This document shows, in pieces, positions 1 through 9,021 of a DNA stretch of 64,000 bases; positions within the stretch are counted from its first letter, which is position 1, and each line of letters begins with the position of its first letter. The stretch is from assembly GCF_018596315.1 (NCBI RefSeq), contig NZ_JAHEAG010000005.1, positions 124,001 to 188,000 of the forward strand, in the 5' to 3' direction. Below the pieces are notes generated by a model. That model saw nothing but the letters and a program-made list of their open reading frames with translations, made no database searches and was not told where the DNA came from. A program made the translations under genes and the position numbers. The DNA comes from Bradyrhizobium sp. SRL28. GTDB taxonomy: Bacteria > Pseudomonadota > Alphaproteobacteria > Rhizobiales > Xanthobacteraceae.

Positions 1-1
1 C

Positions 2-451
2 TCGATCACGCCAAAAATCATGCTGATGGACGAGCCGTTCTCGGCGCTGGACGCGCTGACGCGCGGCACGTTGCAGGACGAGGTGCGCCGCATTTGTCTC
101 GAGACCGGGCAGACCGCCTTCATGATCACCCATGACGTCGATGAAGCAATCTATCTCGCCGACAAGATTTTCCTGATGACCAACGGTCCGGGCGCCGTGC
201 TGGCCGAGATCGTGGAAAATCCGTTGCCGAAGGACCGTGGCCGCATCGACCTGCACCGCCATCCCTATTACTACGCGCTGCGCAATCACATCGTCGATTT
301 CCTGGTCAGTCGCAGCAAGACATTTGCGTCTGATGTGACCAATCACGATCCCCGCAACGTGCCGGTCGTGCGGCCGGGCTTGAGCGAACCCACCATCGTT
401 TCGGCGCCGAACCTGGTCGAAACCGGTTCAGCGCAGACGGTTGCGCGCTAG
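2..451 (+). CDS. ABC transporter ATP-binding protein, nitrate/cyanate type (5' end outside window)
   Basis: Only the C-terminal part of the ATPase is present; the frame is open from base 2 and the true start lies left of the window. The sequence shows a Walker B/D-loop stretch (MLMDEPFSALDALTR) and the switch histidine region (MITHDVDEAIYLADKI), both typical of the NrtD/SsuB/TauB group of cytoplasmic ATPases that drive nitrate, cyanate, sulfonate or taurine import. The cyanase gene starts 21 bases downstream, which favours cyanate (or nitrate) as substrate; that part is inference. The roughly 60 residues after the core are not conserved enough for me to interpret. The permease and binding-protein genes are expected to the left. 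Confidence 0.85.
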   Translation, partial: SITPKIMLMDEPFSALDALTRGTLQDEVRRICLETGQTAFMITHDVDEAIYLADKIFLMTNGPGAVLAEIVENPLPKDRGRIDLHRHPYYYALRNHIVDFLVSRSKTFASDVTNHDPRNVPVVRPGLSEPTIVSAPNLVETGSAQTVAR

Positions 452-472
452 ATTTCAAAGGAGAGACCATCC

Positions 473-961
473 ATGAAACGCGAAGACCTCACCGAAAAGC
501 TGCTCGACATCAAGCGCGAGAAGGGCTGGAGCTGGAAACATATCTGCGAAAAGATCGGCGGTTATTCGGAAGTGCTGATCGTCGGGGCCATCATGGGCCA
601 GATGAAATTGACAAAACCGCAGGCCGCCAATGCCGGCGAGCTGTTCGAGCTTTCGAAATCCGAAATCGCCATGCTGAACGAGGTGCCGATGCGCGGCACT
701 GGCACGCCGATGCCGCCGACTGATCCCTTGATCTACCGCTTCTATGAAATGGTGATGGTCAACGGTCCCGCCTGGAAGGCGCTGATCGAGGAGGAATTCG
801 GCGACGGCATCATGTCGGCGATCGACTTCGACATGGCATTGGAGCGGGTCGCCAATCCCAAGGGCGACCGGGTCAAGATCACGATGTCCGGAAAATTCCT
901 GCCGTATAAGTATTACGGTGCCAGCGGCAACGTGCCGGAGTATGGCTTCAAGGAGGAGTGA
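473..961 (+). CDS. cynS: cyanate hydratase (cyanase)
   Basis: Cyanase converts cyanate and bicarbonate to ammonia and CO2 in the cytoplasm, giving detoxification and a nitrogen source. The 162-residue product is close to the 156 residues of E. coli CynS. The N-terminal helical DNA-binding-like domain (residues 1-75) is followed by the catalytic part: R89 and E92 in YRFYE and S115 in GIMSAIDF match the Arg96-Glu99-Ser122 triad of the E. coli enzyme, which acts as a decamer. A strong ribosome binding site (AAAGGAGAG, 457-465) precedes the ATG. The ABC ATPase upstream suggests a cyanate import-and-degradation operon. A palindromic repeat follows just after the stop. Confidence 0.96.
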   Translation: MKREDLTEKLLDIKREKGWSWKHICEKIGGYSEVLIVGAIMGQMKLTKPQAANAGELFELSKSEIAMLNEVPMRGTGTPMPPTDPLIYRFYEMVMVNGPAWKALIEEEFGDGIMSAIDFDMALERVANPKGDRVKITMSGKFLPYKYYGASGNVPEYGFKEE

Positions 962-973
962 CCAATCCCTCCG

Positions 974-1054
974 CCGTCATTGCGAGCGTAGCGAAGCAAT
1001 CCATTTCGCCGCGGAAAGAAAGAGTGGATTGCTTCGCTTCGCTCGCAATGACGG
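974..1054. repeat. palindromic intergenic repeat (CGTCATTGCGAGCG type)
   Basis: Two arms of about 30 bases (CCGTCATTGCGAGCG near 974 and its complement ending at 1054) flank a short centre and could form a long hairpin. It sits between the convergent cynS and the ICL/PEP-mutase family gene, where it may help stop transcription. I recognise the arm sequence as a repeat common in Bradyrhizobium genomes; copy number cannot be judged from this window. Confidence 0.85.
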
Positions 1055-1065
1055 GGAGAGACCGG

Positions 1066-1878
1066 TTACTTGAACGCAGCCCTGATTTCCCCGATCGGCG
1101 CCATCTCGCGCACAAAGGTGAACGCACCGTGATCCTTCATCTCGCGGGCACTCTTTAGGAACGCGGCAAGCGCGTAGCGCTCCATCGCGCCGCCGACGCT
1201 GATGCGCTTGACGCCCGCGGCTGAGAGTTGATCAACCGTCAGCGTCGGATCGGCAAATCCCATCACCAGGTTGAACGGCTTGCCGATGGATGACACCACG
1301 GTGCGGATCGTGCCGATGTCATACAGGCCGGGGGAATACAAAACGTCCGCGCCAGCGGCCTCGAACGCCTGCAGCCGCTTGATGGTGTCGTCGAGATCTT
1401 TGCGGCCGTACAGGAAGTTCTCCGCCCGCGCCGTCAGCGTGAACGGGAAGGGCAGTTTGCGCGCGGCCTCGACCGCCGCCTGCACGCGCTCAACCGCGAG
1501 CGAGAAATCGTAGATCGGCTCACGCGGATTGCCGGTCGAATCCTCGATCGAGCCGCCGACGCAGCCGGCTTCGGCCGCGCGCGCGATCGCTTTCGCCGCG
1601 GTCTTTGGATCATCCGCGCCGCAATTCTCCAAATCGGCGTTGACGGGCAGGTCGGTGGCGTCAGCGATCACCCGGCAATTCTCGATGATGGCGTCGAGGC
1701 TGACGGTGGCGCTGCCGAGCGTGTTGGCAAGGCCGAGGCTCGTGGTCGCAAGCGCCTCGAACCCCATCGCGGCGAGCAGTTTTGCGGTGCCGGCGTCCCA
1801 GGGATTGGGAATGATGAAGGCACCGGGGCGCGCATGCAGCGCGCGGAAGGTTTCGGCTTTTTCCATCTGGGTTCGCAT
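1066..1878 (-). CDS. isocitrate lyase/phosphoenolpyruvate mutase family protein
   Basis: The 270-residue protein has the ICL/PEP-mutase barrel features: PVNADLEN (metal-binding aspartate on the strand after helix 2) and GGSIEDS, plus the GFEALATTSLG opening. Members of this superfamily cleave or form C-C or C-P bonds in 2-oxo acids (oxaloacetate, methylisocitrate, phosphonopyruvate). The short length and the lack of the KKCGH motif of true isocitrate lyase make it one of the uncharacterised small members, often named oxaloacetate decarboxylase-like; the substrate is not settled. It is divergent from a LysR regulator, which probably controls it (inference). The protein is cytoplasmic with no signal peptide. 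Confidence 0.85.
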   Translation of the reverse strand: MRTQMEKAETFRALHARPGAFIIPNPWDAGTAKLLAAMGFEALATTSLGLANTLGSATVSLDAIIENCRVIADATDLPVNADLENCGADDPKTAAKAIARAAEAGCVGGSIEDSTGNPREPIYDFSLAVERVQAAVEAARKLPFPFTLTARAENFLYGRKDLDDTIKRLQAFEAAGADVLYSPGLYDIGTIRTVVSSIGKPFNLVMGFADPTLTVDQLSAAGVKRISVGGAMERYALAAFLKSAREMKDHGAFTFVREMAPIGEIRAAFK

Positions 1879-1962
1879 CGGTAAGCTCCGCTTGGTTGGC
1901 CGGTTCTGGCTTGCGGCGAAACTAGCGGGCTATCTCCCATCAGCCAAATTTGTTATTTCTCT

Positions 1963-1984
1963 ATGCATCATCAGCTTTTTGCAT
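1963..1984. promoter_or_regulatory. candidate LysR operator
   Basis: An inverted repeat with arms ATGCAT and TTGCAT, ten bases apart, lies in the divergent intergenic region ten bases before the LysR start. This matches the usual placement of LysR-type autoregulatory sites, which contain a T-N11-A core. Both arms are short, so the call is tentative. Confidence 0.35.
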
Positions 1985-1993
1985 GGATGAAAC

Positions 1994-2911
1994 ATGGACA
2001 GCGATGCGCTTCTCACATTCCTGACCGTTCACCGCCGCGGCGGCATTTCGAGCGCGGCGAAGGCGCTGCACCGCTCGCAGCCGGCGATCTCGCGGCGCAT
2101 TGCGCTGCTGGAGCAGGAGCTCGGCGTGCCGCTATTCGAGCGCATTGCAGGCCGCACGATGCTGAGCGATGCGGGGCGGGTGATGGTGCCGTATGCCGAG
2201 CGCGCGGTTGCAGCCGCGCAGGATGCGGAGAATGCGGTTCGCGCGCTGGCGCGGCCGAATTCGGGACCCGTTGCGCTCGCGGTGGTCGGCACGCTGGCCG
2301 GTGGGCGGCTGTCGGCGATCCTCAAGCGCTTCGCGGCGGAGCATCCCGAGGTCGAATTGAGCCTGCGCACCGCAACCAGCGCGGAGGTCAGCGACATGAT
2401 ACGGCGCGGCGAGGCGACCATCGGCCTGCGCTATGACCGCGACCGCTCGCGTGATCTCGATTGCGAATTGCTGTTTGCTGAACGGATGCAGGTGGTGTGC
2501 GCGGGCGACCATCCGCGCGCGGGCGGCCGTGTGGCAAAACTCGCCGATCTCAGCGGCGAGCGCTGGATCGCATTTCCGGTGGTGCCGGGGAGACGCGAGA
2601 TGACGGCTTCGCACGTGTTTGCGCTGTTTCAGATCCACGGGCTCGGTGAAATCGACTGGACGCCGGTCGACAGCCTGACGGCGCAGAAGCGCCTCGTCGA
2701 GGCGGGCCTCGGCATCGCGCTGTTGTCGGAGAGCAATGCCGCGGAGGAGCTGCGATACAAGACGATTTCCACCATCGACGTCCGTGATCTGAAGGCGAGC
2801 CACGACGTCGTCACAGTAACGCGCCGCGGCGGATTTTTAAGCGCGGCGGCGCGGCGGTTGATGGAGATCGTTCGGAAGGAGTATGGGGGGACAAAGGGGT
2901 TCGAGCGCTAG
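1994..2911 (+). CDS. LysR family transcriptional regulator
   Basis: The 305-residue protein has the canonical LysR layout: an N-terminal winged helix-turn-helix (residues 1-60, with ISSAAKALHRSQPAISRRI and FERIAGR) and a periplasmic-binding-like effector domain from about residue 90. It binds DNA as a tetramer and responds to a small molecule that is unknown here. It is transcribed divergently from the ICL/PEP-mutase family enzyme, so that enzyme is the likeliest target. The chosen ATG gives the standard MDSDALLTFLTVHRRGG opening of the family. A palindromic repeat follows four bases after the stop. Confidence 0.93.
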   Translation: MDSDALLTFLTVHRRGGISSAAKALHRSQPAISRRIALLEQELGVPLFERIAGRTMLSDAGRVMVPYAERAVAAAQDAENAVRALARPNSGPVALAVVGTLAGGRLSAILKRFAAEHPEVELSLRTATSAEVSDMIRRGEATIGLRYDRDRSRDLDCELLFAERMQVVCAGDHPRAGGRVAKLADLSGERWIAFPVVPGRREMTASHVFALFQIHGLGEIDWTPVDSLTAQKRLVEAGLGIALLSESNAAEELRYKTISTIDVRDLKASHDVVTVTRRGGFLSAAARRLMEIVRKEYGGTKGFER

Positions 2912-2914
2912 CAC

Positions 2915-2994
2915 CGTCATTCCGGGGCGCGTCGAAGACGCGAACCCGGAATCTCGAGATTCCGGGTTCGTGCTCCGCACGCCCCGGAATGACG
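2915..2994. repeat. palindromic intergenic repeat (CGTCATTCCGGGGCGC type)
   Basis: Imperfect inverted repeat of about 80 bases whose outer arms read CGTCATTCCGGGGCG and the complement, with an inner palindrome around CTCGAG. It separates the convergent LysR and DUF1476 genes. The family differs from the repeat at 974 and I recognise it as common in Bradyrhizobium and relatives. Confidence 0.85.
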
Positions 2995-3001
2995 CTTCAC
3001 G

Positions 3002-3325
3002 TCAGGTCCCCGATTTCACCTGGGCGACCGCTGCGGCCATCAGCTCATCCATCTTGACGCGCACCTCGGCCGCGGTGATGGCGAGGCCCTTGGCGGTAAA
3101 ATCATTCACGACCTTGTTCTGGACGTCCTGGTCGCCGGCTTCCTCGAAATCGGCCGCAACCACTTCCTTGGAATAGGCCGTGGCGGCATCGCCGGTCAAA
3201 CCCAGCTTTTCGGCTGCCCAAAGACCGAGCAGCTTGTTGCGGCGCGCCTCAGCCTTGAACTTCTGCTCCGAGTCGAGGGCGAATTTCTTCTCAAAACCTT
3301 CCTCGCGCTTGTCGAAAGTGGTCAT
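3002..3325 (-). CDS. DUF1476 protein, ATP synthase inhibitor zeta subunit family
   Basis: The 107-residue product opens with MTTFDKREEGFEKKFA, the conserved start of DUF1476, the family of the alphaproteobacterial zeta subunit that inhibits ATP hydrolysis by F1Fo-ATPase in Paracoccus denitrificans. The N-terminal helix carries the inhibitory region; the remainder is a helical bundle. In some alphaproteobacteria the inhibition is weak, so the physiological strength here is unknown. An in-frame ATG eight codons upstream (3349) exists, but the family start and a GGAACCGAAG ribosome site favour 3325. It is divergent from purC across a 320-base gap. Confidence 0.88.
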   Translation of the reverse strand: MTTFDKREEGFEKKFALDSEQKFKAEARRNKLLGLWAAEKLGLTGDAATAYSKEVVAADFEEAGDQDVQNKVVNDFTAKGLAITAAEVRVKMDELMAAAVAQVKSGT

Positions 3326-3454
3326 TTCTTCGGTTCCAATCCCGGCCAAAAGGTAAACGGGGCCGCGTTGTCGCGGCCCGATCGCCTACCTAGATAGAGG
3401 GGGCGAATCGGTAAAACAACGGGCCGTTAGGCCGCAGGCAATCGTTATAAGTTG

Positions 3455-3468
3455 GGCCCAATTGGGCC
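3455..3468. promoter_or_regulatory. perfect 14-base palindrome upstream of purC
   Basis: GGCCCAATTGGGCC is a perfect palindrome in the 320-base gap between the divergent DUF1476 gene and purC (3326-3645). A related half, GGGCCAAT, recurs about 18 bases downstream. A GC-rich hairpin (GGCCGCG/CGCGGCC, 3361-3378) lies nearer the DUF1476 side. No strong sigma-70 promoter is obvious. The palindrome could be an operator for either gene; nothing here identifies the protein. Confidence 0.3.
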
Positions 3469-3645
3469 GGGTCGATTGTGCTGGATGGGCCAATCGGATA
3501 GGTTGCCATCAGGCGAGGTTCTTGTTCTGTTTCCGGTCGTTTCTGTCCTGGACCTTGCCTTCACGGCAGCTCCGTCGTGGTCGCAAACCCTTGTCATCCG
3601 GAGCACACCAATTTCATGGATTTCAACAAAACACGGTACATCCCA

Positions 3646-4413
<768 letters not shown>

Positions 4414-4442
4414 GGCAAACTAGAATTACTGGGGCAAGTCTC

Positions 4443-4685
4443 GTGAAGGCACGCGTTACCGTTACGTTGAAGTCAGGCATTCTCGATCCGCAGGGCAAGG
4501 CCATCGAAGGCGCGCTGAAATCGCTCGGCGTCGATGGCGTCGCCAGCGTCCGTCAGGGCAAGGTGTTCGACATCGAACTCGCAGGCGCTGACCGGGCCAA
4601 GGCCGAGGCGGCATTGAAGGATGCCGCCGACAAGCTTTTGGCGAATACCGTGATCGAGAATTATCGGGTCGAGCTCTTGGGATGA
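4443..4685 (+). CDS. purS: phosphoribosylformylglycinamidine synthase subunit PurS
   Basis: PurS is the small bridging subunit of the three-part FGAM synthase (PurS-PurQ-PurL) used by alphaproteobacteria and Gram-positives. The 80-residue product, with a GTG start, opens MKARVTVTLKSGILDPQGKAIEGAL and has the expected ferredoxin-like pattern. PurQ lies 0.6 kb downstream and PurL 5.9 kb downstream, so all three subunits are in the window. The stop overlaps the ATG of the next gene by four bases (ATGA), indicating translational coupling. Confidence 0.95.
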   Translation: MKARVTVTLKSGILDPQGKAIEGALKSLGVDGVASVRQGKVFDIELAGADRAKAEAALKDAADKLLANTVIENYRVELLG

Positions 4686-5293
4686 GGTTCGCAGCTGCCG
4701 CAATCATTTCTTTGATTTCGGTCGCCGTTTTCTCCGGTGCCTTCGCTCAGGAAGCGGAATGTAGCGTGATCAGCGCTCACGACGCCAGTATGCTTCAAAG
4801 GTGCGGAGACAGATTGAGTTCGTTCTCCCTCGAGTTGATCGAGCGCGAGGCCACGAGCGATTTCCACGGTCGCATAGCGTTTAATTGTCCGATCGAGCCG
4901 ATGTGCGAAGGCGAGCCAACTGTTGGCGGGTTTTTCGTCTCCTCGGCAACGTGGCAAAAGAGTGCGAAGGACGAGCAATCCATCCTCGAAACACTGCGGA
5001 GCGCTCCGGCGTTTGCCGCACTTCCGCTTCCATTGCCAACAGTAACTTGTCCCCCGTTCGACGTTTCGATAGGCGACATGACTGGACGGGGGATTTGCTT
5101 AAGCTTCCCCGAGGATGCCAAAGCCGCCGCTATCGTCATGGTTGTTGCTGACGGTAACGTCGGAATCTTGTTGCATTTTTACCAGCAGGACAATTCTGCC
5201 AATAGGCTTAGGGGGAAGGTGGATGAATTGCTGTCTCAGTCTAGGGTCGTGCGCGCAGCGGGGGATGCTGGATTAATGAGGTGGATAAGGTGA
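4682..5293 (+). CDS. secreted cysteine-containing protein of unknown function inserted between purS and purQ
   Basis: The 203-residue product begins with a clear Sec signal peptide ([22 protein letters not shown], cleavage after AFA) and its mature part holds six cysteines (ECSV, RCGD, NCPI, MCEG, TCPP, ICLS), enough for three disulfides in the periplasm. I do not recognise the family. It overlaps purS upstream (ATGA) and purQ downstream (GTGA) by four bases each, so it is translated as part of the purine operon. Its G+C content is visibly lower than its neighbours (28 of 60 bases at 5161-5220 against 39 of 60 at 5521-5580), which suggests a later insertion. A link to purine synthesis is not evident. 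Confidence 0.75.
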   Translation: MRFAAAAIISLISVAVFSGAFAQEAECSVISAHDASMLQRCGDRLSSFSLELIEREATSDFHGRIAFNCPIEPMCEGEPTVGGFFVSSATWQKSAKDEQSILETLRSAPAFAALPLPLPTVTCPPFDVSIGDMTGRGICLSFPEDAKAAAIVMVVADGNVGILLHFYQQDNSANRLRGKVDELLSQSRVVRAAGDAGLMRWIR

Positions 5294-5991
5294 AATCAGC
5301 CGTTCTCGTCTTTCCCGGAATCAACCGCGAGCGCGACATGGCGCGTGCGCTGAAGCTCGCGTCGGGCCAGGAGGCCGCGATGGTCTGGCACGCCGAGACG
5401 GCGCTGCCCAAAGGGACCGATCTCGTGGTCGTGCCCGGCGGGTTTTCCTATGGCGATTATCTGCGCTGCGGCGCGATTGCCGCACGTGCTCCGGTCATGG
5501 ACGCGGTGCGCAAGTTTGCGGCCGATGGCGGTCTCGTGCTCGGCGTCTGCAACGGTTTCCAGATCCTGTGCGAAGCCGGTCTGTTGCCCGGCGTGCTGAT
5601 GCGCAATGCGCGGCTGAAATTCATCTGCAAGGATGTGCATCTGCGGGTCGAACGGTCAGATACGCCGTTCACGCGCGGCTACAATGCCGGCCAGGTCATT
5701 CGCGTGCCGGTCGCGCATGGTGAAGGCAATTACGAAGCGGACGAGGAGACCGTAAGGCGGCTGGAAGGCGAGGGGCGGGTGCTCTACCGCTACTGCACCG
5801 CCGACGGCGTCGTCGACGAGGAGTCCAACATCAACGGCGCGGCCGAGTCGATTGCCGGTATCGTCAACGAGCGCGGCAATGTGCTCGGCATGATGCCGCA
5901 CCCGGAAAACCACGTCGAAGACATCATGGGCTGTACCGATGGCCGCGGCTTGTTCGCGGGCCTCGCCGCGCATCTGGAAAAAGCTGCGTGA
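5290..5991 (+). CDS. purQ: phosphoribosylformylglycinamidine synthase subunit PurQ (glutaminase)
   Basis: PurQ is the class I glutamine amidotransferase subunit that feeds ammonia to PurL. The 233-residue product shows the nucleophile cysteine in [10 protein letters not shown] and the catalytic His-Glu in [11 protein letters not shown] chose the GTG at 5290 because it gives the family start [20 protein letters not shown] and has GAGGTGG five bases upstream; the GTG at 5281 would add three residues. The start overlaps the preceding gene and the stop overlaps the following binding-protein gene, each by four bases (GTGA). Confidence 0.95.
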   Translation: MKSAVLVFPGINRERDMARALKLASGQEAAMVWHAETALPKGTDLVVVPGGFSYGDYLRCGAIAARAPVMDAVRKFAADGGLVLGVCNGFQILCEAGLLPGVLMRNARLKFICKDVHLRVERSDTPFTRGYNAGQVIRVPVAHGEGNYEADEETVRRLEGEGRVLYRYCTADGVVDEESNINGAAESIAGIVNERGNVLGMMPHPENHVEDIMGCTDGRGLFAGLAAHLEKAA

Positions 5992-6953
5992 AATCCATCA
6001 TGATGCGCCTGGCCGTTGCCGCTGCGGCCTTCTCGCTCGCCGCAGCCGCCCATGCGCAGGACTATCCCAAGCGTCCCGTCACCATGATCGTGCCGTTCGC
6101 GGCCGGCGGCACTTCCGACGTGATCGCGCGCGTGGTCGCCGAGGAGATGAGCAAGACGCTCGGGCAGCCGATCGTGATCGAGAATATCGCGGGCGCCGGC
6201 GGTTCGACCGCGCTGACGCGTGCGGCGCGCGCGGAAGCCGACGGCTACACCATCGCGATCGGCAATGCCGGCACGAGTGCGGCGACCTACACCATCTATC
6301 CGAAACTGCCGTTCACGCCGGAATCCTTCGTGCCGATCGCGGTCGTTGCGAAGACCTTCGGCATCGTCGCGCTGCGCAAGGATTTTCCGGCGAAGAACCT
6401 GCAGGATTTCATCGCCTATGCGAAGAGCAATCCCGGCAAGGTCAATCTCGGCCATGCCGGCGCCGGCTCATCGAATTTCCTGATCTGCAAGAGCTTTGCG
6501 CAGGCCGCCGGCATCGACGTGACGCTGGTCGGCTATCGCGGCGCGGCGCCGGCGCTGACGGACGCGATCGGCGGCCAGATCGACGGCGTCTGCGATTCGG
6601 CTGCCTCGGTGTCGCAGGCCATCGACGACAAATTGGTGCGGGGCCTCGTCGTCGGCTCGACGGTGCGGCTTGCGACCTTGCCCGATCTGCCGACATCGGC
6701 GGAAGCCGGCCTTCCCGATTTCGAAGCGCAGGGCTGGAACGGCCTGTTCGCGCCAAAGGGCACGCCGCCTGCGATCATCGCGAAACTGAACGCCGCGGCC
6801 AAGGCCGCCGTCGAGAGCGAGGCGGTGAAGAAGCGCTTTCACGATCTTTCCACCGTCGCGCCCGACGCCAGCGAGCATGCGAGCGAAGTGCTCGGCCAAC
6901 TGGTGACGCGCGACGTCGGGAAATACAGGAAGTTGCTGGAAGAGAAGAAGTAG
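5988..6953 (+). CDS. tripartite tricarboxylate transporter substrate-binding protein (TctC/Bug family)
   Basis: The 321-residue periplasmic binding protein has a signal peptide ([23 protein letters not shown]) followed by [17 protein letters not shown], the usual start of mature Bug proteins, and the AGAGGSTAL and GHAGAGSS loops that hold a carboxylate ligand. No TctA/TctB membrane partners are nearby, as is common for this expanded family. The GTG at 5988 overlaps the purQ stop (GTGA); ATGs at 6000 and 6003 are alternatives. The ligand is unknown. A rho-independent terminator follows 27 bases after the stop, closing the purine transcription unit. Confidence 0.88.
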   Translation: MKSIMMRLAVAAAAFSLAAAAHAQDYPKRPVTMIVPFAAGGTSDVIARVVAEEMSKTLGQPIVIENIAGAGGSTALTRAARAEADGYTIAIGNAGTSAATYTIYPKLPFTPESFVPIAVVAKTFGIVALRKDFPAKNLQDFIAYAKSNPGKVNLGHAGAGSSNFLICKSFAQAAGIDVTLVGYRGAAPALTDAIGGQIDGVCDSAASVSQAIDDKLVRGLVVGSTVRLATLPDLPTSAEAGLPDFEAQGWNGLFAPKGTPPAIIAKLNAAAKAAVESEAVKKRFHDLSTVAPDASEHASEVLGQLVTRDVGKYRKLLEEKK

Positions 6954-6979
6954 AACCTGGCAACCCTGTTCGCTGATGA

Positions 6980-7008
6980 AAAAAGCCTCGCCAAGCGGGG
7001 CTTTTTAT
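6980..7008. terminator. rho-independent terminator, probably bidirectional
   Basis: The stem AAGCCTCG/CGGGGCTT with loop CCAAG is flanked by A-runs on the left and T-runs on the right, so it can act on both strands. It lies between the convergent TctC-type gene and the Gly/Ser/Thr-rich exported protein gene. Confidence 0.85.
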
Positions 7009-7034
7009 TGCCTGCCAGTATTGTCTGCCAGTTA

Positions 7035-7361
7035 TTACCTGCCAGGTGTCGAGCCGGGTGCTGTCGGCATCAACGTTGAACCGCTGGGCGAGGGGTTGAG
7101 AAGCGTGTTCCCCGACGGGTTCAGTCCGCTGTTCCGTGCGGCCCCGGCACTGCCGGCGTTGTTGGTCACGCCGGTGTCAGCGGTGCTGCCCGTCGCATTA
7201 CCTGATGTCGTTCCGGTGGTGGAAGATCCCGTCGTCGTGCCGCTCGTTGCCGCGCCACCGGTGGCCGAACTTCCGCCTGCCGAGCCGCCACTGGACTGCG
7301 CGAGGGCGCAAGTGCCCGTGAAGACAAGCGCTGTCGCCAATCCCATTGTTGCGAGTTTCAT
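7035..7361 (-). CDS. exported Gly/Ser/Thr-rich low-complexity protein
   Basis: The 108-residue product has a signal peptide (MKLATMGLATALVFTGTCALA) and a mature part made almost wholly of Gly, Ser, Thr, Ala and Asn with repeated SGTTTGS-like stretches, ending in a Pro-rich tail. It has no catalytic features and is probably disordered, in the periplasm or cell surface. The ATG at 7361 is chosen because GAAGGAG lies just upstream; a longer frame to 7430 lacks this. An EcfG-type promoter 30 bases upstream suggests induction by the general stress response. Confidence 0.72.
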   Translation of the reverse strand: MKLATMGLATALVFTGTCALAQSSGGSAGGSSATGGAATSGTTTGSSTTGTTSGNATGSTADTGVTNNAGSAGAARNSGLNPSGNTLLNPSPSGSTLMPTAPGSTPGR

Positions 7362-7390
7362 GATGGCTCCTTCTCTGGCTGTGTAACGGC

Positions 7391-7416
7391 AACGAGGTCC
7401 GCGAACGTTACGTTCC
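7391..7416 (-). promoter_or_regulatory. EcfG-type (general stress response) promoter
   Basis: On the minus strand the sequence reads GGAAC (7416-7412), a 17-base spacer, and CGTT (7394-7391), matching the alphaproteobacterial EcfG consensus GGAAC-N16/17-CGTT. It points at the exported protein gene whose ATG is 30 bases downstream. Confidence 0.7.
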
Positions 7417-7490
7417 AGTTTGCCGATCACAGTTCGTTGCTGTTCCCAGAGGTTTCCACTGGCTACAAATGGAGAAGTGGCGGTCGCCGC

Positions 7491-8030
7491 TCAGGCTTCA
7501 TCGCCCCACACAATGAGAGGCCGTTCGCGGACTACCGTTTCCGGGATGGCCGCGGAATAGCCGAGGCACAGCACGGCCACCGGCATCAGAGCGGACGGTA
7601 TGCGCAACTCCGTGCGCACTTCGGGTGCGCTGAGCCAAAGCATCGGGGAGCCAACCCAACACGTTCCCAATCCGCGTGCATGTGCCGATAGCATCAGGTT
7701 CTGGCCGGCGCGGTTGCAGTCGCCGACCGGCCCGGAAATGATGACGATGACAGGTGCATCCCAGAAGATCTTGAAGCCGGGTCTGTCGAGCCAGTCCCAA
7801 CCCGGCCCGTCCGGACGATGTTCGCGTGTGTAGTCCATGACGCGTTTGCCGTAGGTGGCGATGCGCGCGGCGCCCTGCACGACATTGAACGCCAGCGGAT
7901 TTTGATCACGAAATGGCGGGGGCGCCTGCGCCGCGTCCAGGATGATGCTTTCGATCAGATCGCGGGCGACCGGCTTGGGGTCATAGGACCGCACGGACCG
8001 GCGCCCGTGGATTGCTGCGATAACGTCCAT
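7491..8030 (-). CDS. nitroreductase family protein
   Basis: The 179-residue flavoprotein has the family opening IHGRRSVRSYDPKPV (FMN phosphate-binding arginines), a middle AQAPPPFRDQNP segment and the C-terminal GLGTCWVGSP loop. Such enzymes reduce nitro-aromatics, quinones or enones with NAD(P)H; the substrate is unknown. The ATG at 8030 is preferred over the upstream in-frame ATG at 8054 because GGAG is placed eight bases before it and the family start MDVIAAIHGRR follows. It stands alone, divergent from the TPR protein gene. Confidence 0.87.
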   Translation of the reverse strand: MDVIAAIHGRRSVRSYDPKPVARDLIESIILDAAQAPPPFRDQNPLAFNVVQGAARIATYGKRVMDYTREHRPDGPGWDWLDRPGFKIFWDAPVIVIISGPVGDCNRAGQNLMLSAHARGLGTCWVGSPMLWLSAPEVRTELRIPSALMPVAVLCLGYSAAIPETVVRERPLIVWGDEA

Positions 8031-8253
8031 CGCTAAACTCCGCCGCCTGTTCATCTGCGAGCAATATAGGCTATTTCGTGTGTCTGCGACGGCAGTCTGG
8101 TGGCGCCCGCGCTCGAACACCGCAAGGAAGAGAAGAAAAAACGAATCGCCGGCCGATATCTCGCATTCCAAGACAACTGAAGATTGTCTGATTGAACTTG
8201 CCGCGCTATCAAGGCCACCAAGGACCGTCCATCCCGTTCGCCTGGAATGCGCC

Positions 8254-8991
8254 ATGCCTGTTGCTCTCGTTGTTTTGCTGCTCGATATCACGCTGATCTA
8301 TCACGCATCGAAGACTGGACGCCTGCAGCCCTGGGCCTTCATCATCCTGATGGTCCCGCTGATCGGAGCACTCGCTTACATCGTCGTCGTACTGGTGCCG
8401 GAGTGGTTTGGCAGTCCGGGAGCTCAACAAGCGCGCAATCGCATTGCCGGCAAACTCGATCCGGAAAAGCTCTATCGCGAGTTGACCGATCGGCTCACCA
8501 ACACAGACACCGTTGCCAATCGCGCCGCGCTGGCAGCGGAGTGCCTGAGGCTCGCGAGATTCGACGAAGCGGTGCGTCACTACGATCACATCCTGACGCT
8601 CCCGCTCGGTGGCGAGCCGGCCTACGCGCTGGGCAGGGCGCAGGCCGAGTTCGGTCGCAACCGTCCGGCCGAGGCACTCGCCACGCTGGACGATCTGCAA
8701 AAGCGCTGGCCGGACTTTGAATCGGCCGAGGCGCATTTGCTCTACGCGCGTTCGTTGGCGGAGGTCGGGCGGATCGACGAGGCGCTCGAAGAATACTACG
8801 CGCTGGTGCCGTACGCCCCCGGTGCGGAGGCACGGGTCCGCTACGGCATGCTGCTGCGCATGGTCGGCCGCGACGCCGAGGCCAGAGTGGTATTCAACGA
8901 ACTGCTGCTTCAGATGAAGCGCGCACCCAAATATCTGCGCGAGGCACAGGCGGAATGGCTGTCGATCGCCGAAAGGCAATTGCTGGTCTGA
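8254..8991 (+). CDS. membrane-anchored tetratricopeptide repeat protein
   Basis: The 245-residue product starts with two transmembrane segments (MPVALVVLLLDITLIYHA and PWAFIILMVPLIGALAYIV), resembling the N-terminal anchor of cardiolipin synthases (PLDc_N type), followed by about four TPR units from residue 90 to 235 (for example LARFDEAVRHYDHIL and GRIDEALEEYYALV). TPRs bind partner proteins, so it is probably a membrane scaffold. The start at 8254 is chosen over the longer frame from 8080, which adds a charged non-membrane leader. It has no obvious operon partner. Confidence 0.8.
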   Translation: MPVALVVLLLDITLIYHASKTGRLQPWAFIILMVPLIGALAYIVVVLVPEWFGSPGAQQARNRIAGKLDPEKLYRELTDRLTNTDTVANRAALAAECLRLARFDEAVRHYDHILTLPLGGEPAYALGRAQAEFGRNRPAEALATLDDLQKRWPDFESAEAHLLYARSLAEVGRIDEALEEYYALVPYAPGAEARVRYGMLLRMVGRDAEARVVFNELLLQMKRAPKYLREAQAEWLSIAERQLLV

Positions 8992-9021
8992 GTTTGCGAG
9001 ACCTCCGCGGTCGATGGATGA

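Noticed and set aside
5939..6976. A 345-codon plus-strand frame overlapping the TctC-type gene
   Set aside because: It is Arg-rich and overlaps a protein with a signal peptide and family motifs in the other frame.
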